Positions 17,637 to 26,827 of a stretch of 64,000 nt of DNA are shown in pieces. Made by a program: the position numbers and the translations under genes. Origin of the DNA: CAYMPW01 sp964558505 (GTDB lineage Archaea > Thermoplasmatota > Thermoplasmata > Methanomassiliicoccales > Methanomethylophilaceae). The notes under the pieces are model-generated. The model did not search any database. It saw nothing but the letters and a program-made list of their open reading frames with translations, and was not told where the DNA came from. Where the stretch lies: positions 1-64,000 of the forward strand of contig CAZLEI010000001.1 in NCBI GenBank assembly GCA_964558505.1, written 5' to 3'. Every line of letters starts with the position of its first letter. The stretch's first letter is position 1.

Positions 17637-18659
17637 ATGGCGAAGACAAAGGTAGGAATCAACGGTTACGGTACGATCGGGAAGAGGGTTGCCACTGCTG
17701 TCAGGGCGCAGGATGACATGGAGGTCGTCGGCGTCACGAAGACCAGGCCCAACTACGAGGCGGCTGCCGCACACGACCTGGGATTCGATATATACGTCCC
17801 GGAGTCCAGCGTGCAGGCGTTCGAAGATGCGGGCATGCCCATCGGCGGCACGATAGAGGACCTCTACAAGAAGGTCGACATCATGGTGGACTGCACTCCC
17901 GGCAACGTCGGCGTGACGTACAAGGATGCATACACCGCCGCAGGCGTCAAAGCGATCTTCCAGGGCGGCGAAGACCACAGCCTCACGGGGATATCCTTCA
18001 ACTCCACGGCAAATTACAAGGAGTCGTGGGGAGCGCAGTTCTCCCGCGTCGTCTCGTGCAACACGACCGGTCTGCTGAGGACGCTCAGCCCCCTCGACCG
18101 CGCGTTCGGTCTGAAGAACGCGTACGTGACACTGGTCAGAAGGGCAGCGGATCCCGGGGACAGCAAAGGCGGACCGATAAACGGCCTCGAGCCGTCCGTG
18201 AAACTCCCGACCCACCACGGCCCCGATGTGCAGAGCATCATGCCCTGGCTCAACATCAACACCATGGCCATCAAAGCATCGACCACGCTGATGCACGTGC
18301 ACACGGTCGTGGCCCAGCTCTCCAAGGAAGCGACGACCGAGGAGGTCCTCGAGGTGCTCGCCGCGTCGCCGAGGGTCAGGCTCGTCAAGAGCAAGGACGG
18401 CGTGAAGTCCACGGCGGAGATCATGGAGCTCGCCCGGGACCTGGGCAGGTCCAGGGGCGACATGTACGAGATCGTCGTCTGGGCAGACGGCGTGAAAGTG
18501 GTCGGCGACATGCTGTACTACTACCAGGCCGTCCACCAGGAGAGCGACGTCATCCCCGAGAACGTGGACTGCATAAGGTCCATGTGCAAACTGTCCGAAT
18601 CCCCGGAGGATTCCGTCAGGAAGACCAACGATGCGCTGGGCATCCCCAACAAAGGGTGA
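17637..18659 (+). CDS. gap: Glyceraldehyde-3-phosphate dehydrogenase, archaeal type II
   Basis: Phosphorylating archaeal GAPDH, 340 residues. N-terminal GINGYGTIGKRVA, the catalytic cysteine in SCNTTGLLRTL, and RRAADPGDSKGGPINGL. The ATG at 17637 follows AGGAAGG and begins MAKTKVGINGYG; an upstream in-frame ATG (17616) would add seven residues. It overlaps pgk by four bases (GTGA), so the two glycolytic/gluconeogenic steps are coupled. Confidence 0.97.
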   Translation: MAKTKVGINGYGTIGKRVATAVRAQDDMEVVGVTKTRPNYEAAAAHDLGFDIYVPESSVQAFEDAGMPIGGTIEDLYKKVDIMVDCTPGNVGVTYKDAYTAAGVKAIFQGGEDHSLTGISFNSTANYKESWGAQFSRVVSCNTTGLLRTLSPLDRAFGLKNAYVTLVRRAADPGDSKGGPINGLEPSVKLPTHHGPDVQSIMPWLNINTMAIKASTTLMHVHTVVAQLSKEATTEEVLEVLAASPRVRLVKSKDGVKSTAEIMELARDLGRSRGDMYEIVVWADGVKVVGDMLYYYQAVHQESDVIPENVDCIRSMCKLSESPEDSVRKTNDALGIPNKG

Positions 18660-19894
18660 GTTCCACGAAGGACTTCTACACGCTCGAGGATTTCAATTTC
18701 AAGGACAAGACCGTCCTCCTGAGGGTCGACATCAACTGCCCTCTGGACAAGAAGACCCTGGAGATCATCAACGATTCCAGGGTCAGGAGGATCGTCCCCA
18801 CGGTGAGGGAGCTCATGGGCAAGAGGGCCAAAGTGGTCATACTGGCACACCAGAGCAGGAAGGGCAAATGGGATTTCATATCCCTGGAGCAGCATGCTGC
18901 GCGCCTGTCCCGCAACCTCAATGCTCCCGTGAAGTACGTCGACGACGTCATAGGCGAGAAGGCCAAGGATGCCATCTGCAAGCTGGCGCCCGGGGAGGTG
19001 CTCCTTCTGGGCAACGTCAGGGAGCTGGACTTCGAATCCAAGGAGCTGACGATGTCGGAGCATTCGGTGTCTCCTCTCGTGGAGGAGCTTTCCCCGCTCA
19101 TCGACTACTTCGTGTGCGACGCATTCGGCACCGCTCACCGTTCGCAGTGCTCCCTCGTGGGATTCCCTGCAGTCGTCCCGTCCGCTTCTGGCAGGCTGAT
19201 GGCCAAGGAGATATTCGCCCTGAGGGCGGTCTTCGATGAACCCAGGCGCCCGTCCGTCTTCATCCTGGGCGGCGCCAAGTTCAGCGATGCATCGGGGATG
19301 ATCGACCATGTCCTCGGATCGGGCATGGCGGACACCGTCGTGCTTGTGGGACTCGCGGGCAATGCGTTCTTGTACGCCAGGGGCGTGGACATAGGCGATG
19401 CTAGCCTTTCGGTCCTGAGCGAGGAGCTCACGCCGGAGAATCTCCAGGCGGCGAAGGACATCATGGCCAAGTACGGTCAGAGGGTCCTGCTCCCGGTGGA
19501 CGTGGCCGTGGAGAGGGACGGCAAACGCGTCAGTGTCCTTATCGGAGATCTGCCCACTTCTGAGCCCGCACTTGATATCGGCGACGACACGGCGGAGAAG
19601 TTCAGGAAGGTCATCATGTCCTCCAAGACCTCGTTCATGTCCGGCCCTGCCGGGATGTATGAGAAACCCGGTTTCGAACTGGGCACACATACGCTCATGA
19701 GCGCGATGATCGACAGCAAGAGCCAATCCGTCATCGGCGGAGGCCACACGGTCGGTGCGGCGGACCTGTTCGATTTCACCGACAGGTTCTCGTACGTCAG
19801 CACCGGAGGCGGAGCATTGGAGACGTTCCTGCTGGGTCAGCCCCTTCCTGTGGTGGAGGCGCTCAGGTACTCCTACGCTAAATTCAAGCAGTGA
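18656..19894 (+). CDS. pgk: Phosphoglycerate kinase
   Basis: Archaeal PGK, 412 residues. Begins with GTG overlapping the gap stop. Typical segments: TVLLRVDINCPL, VVILAHQSRKG, LLLGNVRELDFE, YFVCDAFGTAHR, SVFILGGAKFSDA and the C-terminal SVIGGGHTVGA / YVSTGGGALETFLLG. No ATG precedes the conserved region in this frame, which supports the GTG start. Confidence 0.95.
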   Translation: MSSTKDFYTLEDFNFKDKTVLLRVDINCPLDKKTLEIINDSRVRRIVPTVRELMGKRAKVVILAHQSRKGKWDFISLEQHAARLSRNLNAPVKYVDDVIGEKAKDAICKLAPGEVLLLGNVRELDFESKELTMSEHSVSPLVEELSPLIDYFVCDAFGTAHRSQCSLVGFPAVVPSASGRLMAKEIFALRAVFDEPRRPSVFILGGAKFSDASGMIDHVLGSGMADTVVLVGLAGNAFLYARGVDIGDASLSVLSEELTPENLQAAKDIMAKYGQRVLLPVDVAVERDGKRVSVLIGDLPTSEPALDIGDDTAEKFRKVIMSSKTSFMSGPAGMYEKPGFELGTHTLMSAMIDSKSQSVIGGGHTVGAADLFDFTDRFSYVSTGGGALETFLLGQPLPVVEALRYSYAKFKQ

Positions 19895-20001
19895 GCCACC
19901 GACGCCGGGCATGTGATGTCCGGCAACCGGTCGCATCCGTCACTGTTGCGAAAACCGAGGTAAGATGTTCAGGACGGGCCCCTCGCGGGACCCGTCCCTG
20001 T

Positions 20002-21165
20002 TCAGAATTTCCCTTTCATGCGGTCGAGGGCTTCCTTTATGCGCTCGACGGGTTTGGTGATGGCGATCCTGACGTATCCTTCCGCGGATGCGCCGAATCC
20101 GGATCCCGGGGTGATCACTATGCCGAGGTCCAGCATCTTCTCGACGAAGGCCTCGGACGACCCCATCTTGCCGTCGAACCACACATAGAACGTGCCGCGG
20201 GTCATCTTCACATCGAAGCCCATCTCCCTGAGGCCTTCGATCAGGACCTTGCGCCTCTCGGCGTAGATGGCCATGTTGTCGGCCAGCGCAGGGGGGAGGT
20301 CCTTGCCCGTGTACATCTCGAGCCCGGCGATGGCCGCCTTCTGGATGAAGATGGGCGCGCCGGAGTCGATCTGCCCTTTGCATTTCTTGAGGGCGGCGAC
20401 GAGCGACGGGTTGCCGACGGCATACCCGATCCTCCAGCCGGTCATGTTGAACGTCTTGGAGAATGACCCGAACTCTATGGCATCCGGGCCGGCCTCAAGG
20501 ATGGAGGGCGCCAGGTACCCGTCGAAGCACATCTCCGAGTAGGCGCTGTCGAAGCACAGGATGGTGTCGGTCTTCTGGCACCAGTCGTAGACCTTCTTCA
20601 GGTACGCGAGGTCGCATGTGGCCCCGGTGGGGTTGTTGGGGTAGTTGATGTAGAGCATCTTCGCGTCCGTGGGGCATTCGTCCACGTCCAGGAGCCAGTC
20701 GTTCTCCGCCCTGAGGGGCACCAACGCGCATTTCGCGTCGTTGAAGAGCGTGGCCGCTCCGGAGTACACGGGGTATCCCGGGCTGGGCGCGATGATGGTC
20801 TCCCCCGGATTCACGAAGGCCTGGGAGATGTTGAATATGCCCTCTTTGGATCCGATGGTGATGCACACCTGGGTGTCCGGGTCTATGTCGAGGCCGTATC
20901 TTTTCTTGTACCATTTGGCAACGGCGACCCTGAGGTCCTTCTCTCCCGCCGACGAGGAGTATTTCTGATTCGCATTGATCCCGACGGCCGCTTTCAGGGC
21001 GTCAACCACAGGCTGCGGCGTCGGCAGGTCGGGGTCCCCGATGCCGAAGTCGATGATGTCCAGTCCCTCTTCCCTTTTCTTGGCGGTGAGGGCCTCCAGC
21101 CTTACGAACAGGTACGGCGGGAGTTTCTGAAGCCTCTCTGCCGGAGTGAATGTTTTAGGTTCCAT
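20002..21165 (-). CDS. dapL: LL-diaminopimelate aminotransferase-type enzyme
   Basis: Fold type I PLP aminotransferase, 387 residues. PLP lysine in SFSKTFNMTGWRIGYAVG; NYPNNPTGA; the C-terminal arginine in EGYVRIAI. N-terminal KLPPYLFVRLEALTAKKREEGLDI is typical of the LL-DAP aminotransferase group. The genetic setting (last gene of an operon with dapA, dapB, dapF, lysA, lysC and no dapD/C/E) strongly supports direct conversion of tetrahydrodipicolinate to LL-DAP. Starts 5 nt after dapF. Confidence 0.88.
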   Translation of the reverse strand: MEPKTFTPAERLQKLPPYLFVRLEALTAKKREEGLDIIDFGIGDPDLPTPQPVVDALKAAVGINANQKYSSSAGEKDLRVAVAKWYKKRYGLDIDPDTQVCITIGSKEGIFNISQAFVNPGETIIAPSPGYPVYSGAATLFNDAKCALVPLRAENDWLLDVDECPTDAKMLYINYPNNPTGATCDLAYLKKVYDWCQKTDTILCFDSAYSEMCFDGYLAPSILEAGPDAIEFGSFSKTFNMTGWRIGYAVGNPSLVAALKKCKGQIDSGAPIFIQKAAIAGLEMYTGKDLPPALADNMAIYAERRKVLIEGLREMGFDVKMTRGTFYVWFDGKMGSSEAFVEKMLDLGIVITPGSGFGASAEGYVRIAITKPVERIKEALDRMKGKF

Positions 21166-21170
21166 TGTAA

Positions 21171-22004
21171 TCACACTGCTATAGTTCCTTCGAATACGAA
21201 TTCCGCCGGACCTTCCATGAGGACGTATTTCAGGTCCTTGTCCACGGTGATGTTGAGCCAGCCGCCGGGCAGGTGAACCTTCACGGGCATGTTGAACGGC
21301 ACGAGTCCGTTCAAAGCGGCGGCGGTGGTTGTGGCGCAGGCGCCGGTGCCGCAGGCCATCGTCCATGCGGCCCCCCTCTCGTAGACCTTGATGTCGATGC
21401 TTCCGCCATCCACGACGGCGAACTCCACGTTGGTCTTGCGGGGGAATGCGGAGTGGTGCTCCAGCGCCGGTCCGAGCTCGGCGATGTCGGCGTCGGACAG
21501 CCGGTCGAACGTGACGAAGTGGGGGTTCCCCATCGACACGGCGTTCCCGGTCACGGTGCGTCCGCACACCTCGAGAGGGGCGTCGATGAACCGTCCGCAC
21601 CTGTCCATGGGGACGAGGGAGCAGTCCAGGATCGGGGCGCCCATGTTTATCCTGACGGTTGCGGTCTTCCCGTTGGTGACGGTGAGCGTGGCCTCCAGGA
21701 TGCCCGCCAGCGTGTGTATGCTGAACTGGGTCTTGTCAACGATGCCACGGTCGAACACGTGTTTCGCCACACATCTGATCCCGTTGCCGCACATCTCCGC
21801 CTCGGTCCCGTCCGCGTTTACGATCCTCATCGAGATCTCCGCACCGTCCGATCCGGGCAGTATATAGAGGACTCCGTCGGCGCCGATGCCGAAGTTCCTG
21901 TCGCAGACCTTCTTGCACCATGCGTTGTCGACCTTGGTCTTGCCGTCGGTGCCGTCGATGACCACGAAGTCGTTCCCGAGCCCATGGTACTTGAAGAACT
22001 TCAT
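21171..22004 (-). CDS. dapF: Diaminopimelate epimerase
   Basis: Converts LL-DAP to meso-DAP. 277 residues. Both catalytic cysteines are visible: EMCGNGIRCVA (first) and MACGTGACA (second). N-terminal KFFKYHGLGNDFVVID is diagnostic. The ATG overlaps the lysA stop (TGATG). Confidence 0.97.
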   Translation of the reverse strand: MKFFKYHGLGNDFVVIDGTDGKTKVDNAWCKKVCDRNFGIGADGVLYILPGSDGAEISMRIVNADGTEAEMCGNGIRCVAKHVFDRGIVDKTQFSIHTLAGILEATLTVTNGKTATVRINMGAPILDCSLVPMDRCGRFIDAPLEVCGRTVTGNAVSMGNPHFVTFDRLSDADIAELGPALEHHSAFPRKTNVEFAVVDGGSIDIKVYERGAAWTMACGTGACATTTAAALNGLVPFNMPVKVHLPGGWLNITVDKDLKYVLMEGPAEFVFEGTIAV

Positions 22005-23260
22005 CAGGCGAGCCTCCCCGGGACGGTCTGGTGTCTCCACAGGTCCTCGATCGTGCCCGCATCGCGGGTGATCTCCGCCTTGCCGTTGTTGACGAGCACC
22101 TCTCTGCACAGGGGGCGGGAGTTGTACTCGCTGGACATGGAGAACCCGTATGCACCCGCATTGTAGACGGCGACTATGTCGCCCTCGTGCGGGTCGGGGA
22201 GCACCCTCTCGTGTCCGAGGTAGTCGCCGGATTCGCAGATGGGCCCGACCACGTCGTACTTGTCGGTGCATGCCTTGTTGAACTTGTTGGCCAGGGCTAT
22301 GTGGTGATACGAGTCGTACATCGCAGGGCGGACCAGCGTGTTGAATCCCGCGTCCACTCCGACGTACTTCCTGATGCCCGCATCCTTCACATCGACGCAA
22401 CGGGTGAGCAGGAGCGTGGAGTCGCACACGATGTACCTTCCCGGTTCGATGATGATGGTCTTGACATCCGTCTCCTCCTTGATGACATCGGTGACGGACA
22501 TCGCCAGCTCCTCCAGGTCCATCTCGGGCTCGTTGGGCTTGTAGGGCACGCCGATGCCTCCGCCCATGTCTATGAACTCGAGCTGCACTCCAAGGGCGTC
22601 GCTGATCGCGTTGGTGAAGTCGGCCAGGACCTCCATCATCTCAACGAACGGCTCCACCGACTGGCCGCCGGACCCGATGTGCGCGTGTATGCCGCGGATG
22701 TCGAAGCCCAGGTCGTTGGCCCTGGCGTACGTGTTGATGACCTGGTTGGCAGGTATCCCGAACTTGGACCCCTTCTTCCCGGTGATGACCTTGCTGCCGT
22801 GGCCGGATCCGACACCGGGCGTGATGCGGAACGAGATCTTGACATCGGAGGAGATGGCGGCAAGCCTCTCGAGCTCCGATTCCGAGTCCACGTTGATCAT
22901 GACGCCGGTGTCGACCAGCGCCTTGAGCTCGGCGTCGCTGACGTTGACGCCGGTGTACATGATCTTGTCAGGGGTGAAACCGGCCTTCAGGCAGGTCATC
23001 ACCTCTCCGATGGAGACAGCGTCGATGCCGCTCCCCTCGGACCTGAGTATGTTGAGTATCGCCAGGTTGTTGTTCGCCTTGCAGGCGTAGTGGATCCTGG
23101 TGTCCATGTGCTTGGAGAACGCCCCGTATACCTTGCGGTAGTTCTCCCTGAGTATCTGCTCGTCGGTGACGTAGACCGGTGTGCCGAACTCCTCGGCGAT
23201 ATCCGAGGCATGCATGCCCCCGAACATCATCTGCCCGTTGTCGTTCTCGAAGTCCCTCAT
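22004..23260 (-). CDS. lysA: Diaminopimelate decarboxylase
   Basis: PLP-dependent, fold type III; last step of lysine synthesis. 418 residues. PLP lysine in IHYACKANNN, HIGSGGQ, GGGIGVPY, EPGRYIV and the C-terminal CESGDYLG and NAGAYGFSM. Start at 23260 (MRDFENDNGQ) overlaps the lysC stop in ATGA. Confidence 0.97.
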   Translation of the reverse strand: MRDFENDNGQMMFGGMHASDIAEEFGTPVYVTDEQILRENYRKVYGAFSKHMDTRIHYACKANNNLAILNILRSEGSGIDAVSIGEVMTCLKAGFTPDKIMYTGVNVSDAELKALVDTGVMINVDSESELERLAAISSDVKISFRITPGVGSGHGSKVITGKKGSKFGIPANQVINTYARANDLGFDIRGIHAHIGSGGQSVEPFVEMMEVLADFTNAISDALGVQLEFIDMGGGIGVPYKPNEPEMDLEELAMSVTDVIKEETDVKTIIIEPGRYIVCDSTLLLTRCVDVKDAGIRKYVGVDAGFNTLVRPAMYDSYHHIALANKFNKACTDKYDVVGPICESGDYLGHERVLPDPHEGDIVAVYNAGAYGFSMSSEYNSRPLCREVLVNNGKAEITRDAGTIEDLWRHQTVPGRLA

Positions 23261-24621
23261 TGATTCATCCCCCTCACGTACTTGGTGTGCAATCCGGTCA
23301 CGACGTTCACCATGCGGTCCATCGGGACCACGAAGTTCAGAGAGACGTCGGAAGCGCCCTCGGAGATCATCTCCACGTTGGCCTCCGCCTCCTTCACGAC
23401 CGCGAATATGTCGCTGGAGACACCGCACTTGCTCAGCAGGTTGTCTCCGACGGCGCATATCAGCGCCACGTTGCTCTTCACATCTATCCTCTCGATGTCG
23501 GCCGCACGCAGGGTGTTCAGCTGCATCAGGGTCGCCTTGACGTCCAGGTTGTGTATGAGCAGCGCGACGGTGGACAGCGATGTGGATATGGCGTACATTA
23601 TCACGTTGATCTCCGCGATCTTGTCTATGATCCTGGCGACCATCGCCGGGCGGTACGCGATCTCAGCGGAGCTGATGGTTATTATCGAAAGGTCCGTCTT
23701 GACGGCCACGGACCTGAGGAGGTCGTTCTTCGGCTTCCTGAGGTGGTGGATGAGCGTCCCCGGCTCCTGTGGGTTGAAGGAGTTCCTGACCTTCAGCGGG
23801 ATGTGCTTCATCCTCACGGGCTCTATCGTCCTGGGATGCAGCACCTTCGCTCCGAAGTATGCGAGCTCGGCGGCCTCGCCGAAGTTCATCTCGTCTATCT
23901 TGACGGCGTCCTTGATGATCCTGGGGTCGGCGGACATGAAACCGTCCACGTCGGTCCAGATCTCCAGGAGGTCGGCGTCGATCGCGTTCGCGACAACGGC
24001 GGCCGAGTAATCGGAGCCGCCGCGGCCGAAGGTGACCACGTCGCCGGAGGGGCTGATGCCGTAGAACCCGGTTATTATCGGAATGACCCCCGCGTCGATC
24101 AGGGGCTTCACGTTGATGCTCATGCCCGTCTCGGTGCGCATCAGGTCCGCGCATCCGTTCAGGGGCTTGCCGGCGGCGCCTATGCCCGCCTGCTCGGAGG
24201 TCAGGGCAACGGATTCGTAGCCCATGGACACCAGGACGAAGGACAGCAGGAGCGATGAGAAGCGCTCTCCCTGGGATGTCACGCAGTCCTTGTGGTACGG
24301 ATTGTCCGCCGCGTGCGGATCGGTCACGACCTCGCAGAAATTCTTGAAGCGGATGTCGAACTCCTTGTTGAACGCTTCCAGCACTTTCCCCTCGAAGAGA
24401 TGTTCCGCGACGTCCATGTGCTTCTTCTTGAATGCCTCTATGGCCTCATCCATCTTCACGGTGGGGTCGTCCACCATGTTCACGAGGAAGTTGGTTATGC
24501 CCGACATGGCCGATACGACCACTACGCGGGAGCCCTCTTCGCCCACTATTATATTCGCTACCCTCTTGAGCGCCTCAGGGGAGCCTACGCTTGTACCCCC
24601 GAACTTCATTACCGTTATCAT
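23257..24621 (-). CDS. lysC: Aspartate kinase
   Basis: First step of the aspartate family pathway, 454 residues. KFGGTSVGSPEALKRV at the N-terminus, FGRGGSDYSAAVVA for substrate/ATP binding, then a C-terminal region consistent with two ACT domains (from about residue 310), where lysine or threonine feedback would act. Overlaps dapB by four bases. Confidence 0.96.
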   Translation of the reverse strand: MITVMKFGGTSVGSPEALKRVANIIVGEEGSRVVVVSAMSGITNFLVNMVDDPTVKMDEAIEAFKKKHMDVAEHLFEGKVLEAFNKEFDIRFKNFCEVVTDPHAADNPYHKDCVTSQGERFSSLLLSFVLVSMGYESVALTSEQAGIGAAGKPLNGCADLMRTETGMSINVKPLIDAGVIPIITGFYGISPSGDVVTFGRGGSDYSAAVVANAIDADLLEIWTDVDGFMSADPRIIKDAVKIDEMNFGEAAELAYFGAKVLHPRTIEPVRMKHIPLKVRNSFNPQEPGTLIHHLRKPKNDLLRSVAVKTDLSIITISSAEIAYRPAMVARIIDKIAEINVIMYAISTSLSTVALLIHNLDVKATLMQLNTLRAADIERIDVKSNVALICAVGDNLLSKCGVSSDIFAVVKEAEANVEMISEGASDVSLNFVVPMDRMVNVVTGLHTKYVRGMNQ

Positions 24622-25397
24622 AGACCGAACACCTCGTTCATCGAGTGGACCTTGCCGTCCTTCTTATCCGCCATCCACCTGATGGAGGCGATACAGCCGT
24701 TGGCTAATGCCTCCCCCGATATGGCTTTATGGGTTAGTTCCACGCACTCCTGGTTCTTAGCCATCAGGACCGTGTGGCTCCCGACTATATCGCCCGCGCG
24801 CACCGAATGGACCCCGATCTCCCTGCCGCGGGGGCCGGTTATGCCATTCCTGCCGTAGACCACATCCTCTATCCCCGTAACCGCCTGCAACCTCCGGACA
24901 GCTTCCTTGGCCGTTCCGGACGGCGCATCCCTCTTGTCGGCGTGATGGGCCTCCACGACCTCGATGTCGTAACCCGGGAGCATCCCGGCAAGGATCTCGC
25001 AGGCTTTCCAGAAGACGTTGACGCCGGCGGAGAAATTGGCGGCCACCAACGCGGACGTTCCGCATCTGGCGACCTCGTCCGCCATCCTTGACACGGCATC
25101 CGCGTCGACCGCGGTCGTGCCGAGTATCAGGTTCGTACCCGTCGCCGGGATCTCCGCAATCACCTTGGATGCAGCCGACGGGGTCGTGAGGTCCACGTAG
25201 ACGTCCGCGCCTTCCAGCACGTCCTTCAGGGATCCGGGCCCGACGGCCTTGATCCCCGGAGCGACCTCCCTGCCGACATGGCCGCCTTCCTCGGACACCA
25301 CGGCCCCGACGAGACGGAGGTCCCCGGATGCTTCGATCAGGTCGCAAACCAGGCGGCCCAGCCTTCCGGTGGCACCGCCAACGACTACGTTCGCCAT
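24618..25397 (-). CDS. dapB: 4-hydroxy-tetrahydrodipicolinate reductase
   Basis: 259 residues. Rossmann motif VVGGATGRLGRLV and the signature EAHHADKRDAPSGTAKEA with the catalytic His-His and Lys. NAD(P)H reduces the dapA product to tetrahydrodipicolinate. Confidence 0.96.
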   Translation of the reverse strand: MANVVVGGATGRLGRLVCDLIEASGDLRLVGAVVSEEGGHVGREVAPGIKAVGPGSLKDVLEGADVYVDLTTPSAASKVIAEIPATGTNLILGTTAVDADAVSRMADEVARCGTSALVAANFSAGVNVFWKACEILAGMLPGYDIEVVEAHHADKRDAPSGTAKEAVRRLQAVTGIEDVVYGRNGITGPRGREIGVHSVRAGDIVGSHTVLMAKNQECVELTHKAISGEALANGCIASIRWMADKKDGKVHSMNEVFGL

Positions 25398-25406
25398 CCC
25401 GACACC

Positions 25407-26279
25407 TCAGATGAGACCCATTCCCTTCAGGATCGGGTCCAGCGCAGCCTTGCCGGTCTCGGAGAGCGGAGTGAGCGGCAGGCGCGGGATCCCGTTCCCG
25501 TAGCCCATCCTCATCATGGTGTACTTTATCGGGATGGGGTTGGATTCGCAGAAGAGGCCGCTGAACAGAGGCGCGAGCCTGTAGTGTATGGCGGCCGCCT
25601 CCACGAACCTCTCGTTCCTGGCCATCGCGACCATGTCGGACACGAGCTTGGGGCAGCAGTTGGATGCCACCGATATCGTGCCGCAGGCGCCCAGGGCCAT
25701 GACGGGGAATGTTATGCCGTCGTCGCCGGACAGGACCTCGAAGTCCCGGGGCTTGTTGGCCAGGATGTGCTGCACCTGGGTCACGTTGCCGCTGGCCTCC
25801 TTGATCCCGACGATGCCCTGGATGTCCGCCAGCCTCAACGCGGTCTCCGGGGATATGTTGGACCCTGTCCTGCTGGGCACGTTGTAGATGACCAGCGGGA
25901 TCTCGATGGCCTCTGCGATGGCCTTGAAGTGCAGGTAGATGCCCTCCTGCGTGGGCTTGTTGTAATACGGGGATATGCTGAGGATGCCGTCCGCGCCCAT
26001 GTCGGCGGATGCCTTGCTGAGCATCACGGCCTCTGCCGTGGAATTGCTGCCTGCTCCCGCCAGGATCTTGGCCTTCTTGGACTGGTCGATCACTATCGAT
26101 ATGACCTTGAGGTGCTCCTCGTGGCTGAGGGTCGCCGATTCACCGGTCGATCCGCACGGTACGAGGGTGTTGACGCCGTTGGCCTCCTGGAAATCGACCA
26201 GGCGCCTCAGGCATTCTTCGTCAATGCTGCCGTCCTTCTTGAACGGCGTAATCAATGCTGTTGCTGTTCCCGCGAACAT
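25407..26279 (-). CDS. dapA: 4-hydroxy-tetrahydrodipicolinate synthase
   Basis: TIM-barrel aldolase, 290 residues. CGSTGESATLSHEEH, the catalytic tyrosine in YNVPSRTG, and the Schiff-base lysine in GIKEASGN. It begins one base after the lrp stop, so the regulator and the first pathway enzyme share one transcript. Confidence 0.96.
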   Translation of the reverse strand: MFAGTATALITPFKKDGSIDEECLRRLVDFQEANGVNTLVPCGSTGESATLSHEEHLKVISIVIDQSKKAKILAGAGSNSTAEAVMLSKASADMGADGILSISPYYNKPTQEGIYLHFKAIAEAIEIPLVIYNVPSRTGSNISPETALRLADIQGIVGIKEASGNVTQVQHILANKPRDFEVLSGDDGITFPVMALGACGTISVASNCCPKLVSDMVAMARNERFVEAAAIHYRLAPLFSGLFCESNPIPIKYTMMRMGYGNGIPRLPLTPLSETGKAALDPILKGMGLI

Positions 26280-26702
26280 TCAAATCTCTCCAAAGTGCTC
26301 TTTCAATATCAGGCGGGTGCGCGTACCGAGGATGCTGTCGTAGTGGCGGACCCTTTCGATGATGTCATTGAGCTGCTGCGAGGATTCCACGTCGACTATG
26401 GCGATTATGTCCTGATCGCCGGTGACCTCGAAGACCTCGGTGACGCCGTCGTAGCTGGCCACTTCTTTGGCGATCTCCTGCGTGTCCGTGTTCACGTCTA
26501 TGGTGATCTCGACGAGTGCTTTGACGTTCTTGGAACTCGTCTTTATCGTGAATCCGCGGATAATGCCCTCCTCCGTCATCCTGTGCACCCTGCTGCGCAC
26601 TGTTCCCTCCGATACGCCCAACTGACTGGCAATTTCGACGAAGGGACATCTCGAGTCTTTTTTCATAATTTCGATGATGCGCTTGTCAAGGTTGTCTATC
26701 AT
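26280..26702 (-). CDS. Lrp/AsnC-family regulator heading the lysine operon
   Basis: 140 residues. N-terminal winged helix-turn-helix (CPFVEIASQLGVSEGTVRSRVHRMTEEGII) and a C-terminal RAM/ACT-like effector domain (EVTGDQDIIAIVDVESSQQL). As the first gene of the lysine operon it is a good candidate for a lysine-responsive regulator, by analogy with LysM of Sulfolobus; that role is inferred from context. SD GGTGATC lies 5 nt before the ATG. Confidence 0.9.
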   Translation of the reverse strand: MIDNLDKRIIEIMKKDSRCPFVEIASQLGVSEGTVRSRVHRMTEEGIIRGFTIKTSSKNVKALVEITIDVNTDTQEIAKEVASYDGVTEVFEVTGDQDIIAIVDVESSQQLNDIIERVRHYDSILGTRTRLILKEHFGEI

Positions 26703-26712
26703 TTTTGATCAC

Positions 26713-26770
26713 CATCATTAACAGATTTCGTAATGATGTTGCATCGTACATACTAATACTATATAAATTT
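26713..26770 (-). promoter_or_regulatory. Promoter and inverted-repeat leader of the lysine operon
   Basis: TATA box TTTATATAGTA (26757-26768, minus strand) predicts a start near 26737. A perfect 8-bp inverted repeat, CATCATTA-N10-TAATGATG (26713-26738), sits exactly at the 5' end of the transcript and abuts the SD. A second palindrome GATG-N3-CATC (26735-26745) overlaps the start site. Confidence 0.6.
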
Positions 26771-26799
26771 TAAAACTGAGCCGTACTATCCGTCAAAAA

Positions 26800-26816
26800 G
26801 ATTACGGAATTCGTAG
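26800..26816 (-). terminator. Possible terminator of mscS
   Basis: Just past the mscS stop the minus strand has an imperfect palindrome TACGAATTCCGTA (26803-26815) followed by ATCTTTTTG. A T-run of this kind is a common archaeal terminator. Confidence 0.4.
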
Positions 26817-26827
26817 AATAAAGGACA

